7,380 nt of DNA from Candidatus Symbiothrix sp. (lineage in GTDB: Bacteria; Bacteroidota; Bacteroidia; Bacteroidales; Azobacteroidaceae). Positions within the stretch are counted from its first letter, which is position 1, and each line of letters begins with the position of its first letter. Under the pieces are notes generated by a model. It did not search any database. It saw nothing but the letters and a program-made list of their open reading frames with translations, and was not told where the DNA came from. Location of the stretch: assembly GCA_031270925.1 (NCBI GenBank), contig JAISWY010000073.1:1-7380 (forward strand). The letters are read 5' to 3'. Positions 7,310-7,380 of this stretch are shown piece after piece. Made by a program: the position numbers and the translations under genes.

Positions 7310-7380
7310 TTATTGAAAAATATTGGTTAATTCTTTTTTTGAGGTGCTATTGGCTTTTTCAATGTATTTAACAAGTCCGC
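7310..7380 (-). CDS. Possible C-terminal fragment of an unidentified upstream gene
   Basis: Two minus-strand frames are open from the right edge. One encodes GLVKYIEKANSTSKKELTNI plus two residues (FQ) and stops at 7312-7310; the other encodes ADLLNTLKKPIAPQKKN and stops at 7329-7327. The first has codon choices more like the neighbouring genes (GCC, AGC, ACC), so its coordinates are given. Either could be the tail of a gene co-directional with mrp, or both could be non-coding. A plus-strand start at 7362 (ATG TAT TTA) is also open to the edge. No family is recognisable in so few residues. Confidence 0.22.
   Translation of the reverse strand, partial: GLVKYIEKANSTSKKELTNIFQ

Noticed and set aside
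7301..7325. AT-only inverted repeat ATTTT-TCAAT-AAAAT upstream of mrp as a terminator
   Set aside because: The stem has five A-T pairs only and no T-run after it on the coding strand, so it would not be stable.

Overview
The window is from a Bacteroidota genome, most likely Bacteroidales. The evidence is a SusC/SusD outer-membrane pair behind a FecR-type anti-sigma factor, a Bacteroidota-style Mrp ATPase, TAnnTTTG promoter -7 motifs, and A-rich rather than Shine-Dalgarno leaders. GC content looks intermediate. The genus cannot be fixed from the sequence.

All supported genes lie on the minus strand and are packed tightly. In transcription order (high to low coordinates) they are: a possible C-terminal fragment of an unidentified gene at the right edge (7310-7380, weak); mrp (7269-6196), an intact P-loop ATPase of the Fe-S carrier family; a 57-base gap holding two -7-like motifs and a short inverted repeat; a FecR-family anti-sigma factor (6138-5152); an 11-base gap; a SusC-like TonB-dependent transporter with an N-terminal STN signalling domain (5140-1718); and a SusD/RagB-like surface lipoprotein starting inside the end of the SusC gene (1731) and running off the left edge. 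The SusD frame is open for all 577 codons present, so it is cut by the window and not broken.

The last three genes form one functional unit. SusD captures a ligand at the cell surface, SusC imports it with energy from TonB, and the SusC STN domain contacts the periplasmic part of FecR. FecR then controls an ECF sigma factor that would activate the operon. This is the layout of a sigma/anti-sigma-controlled polysaccharide utilisation locus or a similar nutrient uptake system. The window contains no sigma factor, glycosidase, sulfatase, peptidase or surface glycan-binding protein, so the substrate cannot be named. The mrp gene is a housekeeping neighbour without an obvious link to the uptake unit.

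I found no strong case for an undescribed system. The points most worth checking are the near-absence of cysteines in Mrp, the missing ECF sigma gene next to fecR, the FecR Gly-Thr site, and the small regulatory region between mrp and fecR. No RNA gene, mobile element, CRISPR array or long repeat was seen, and no gene-free stretch exceeds about 110 bases.
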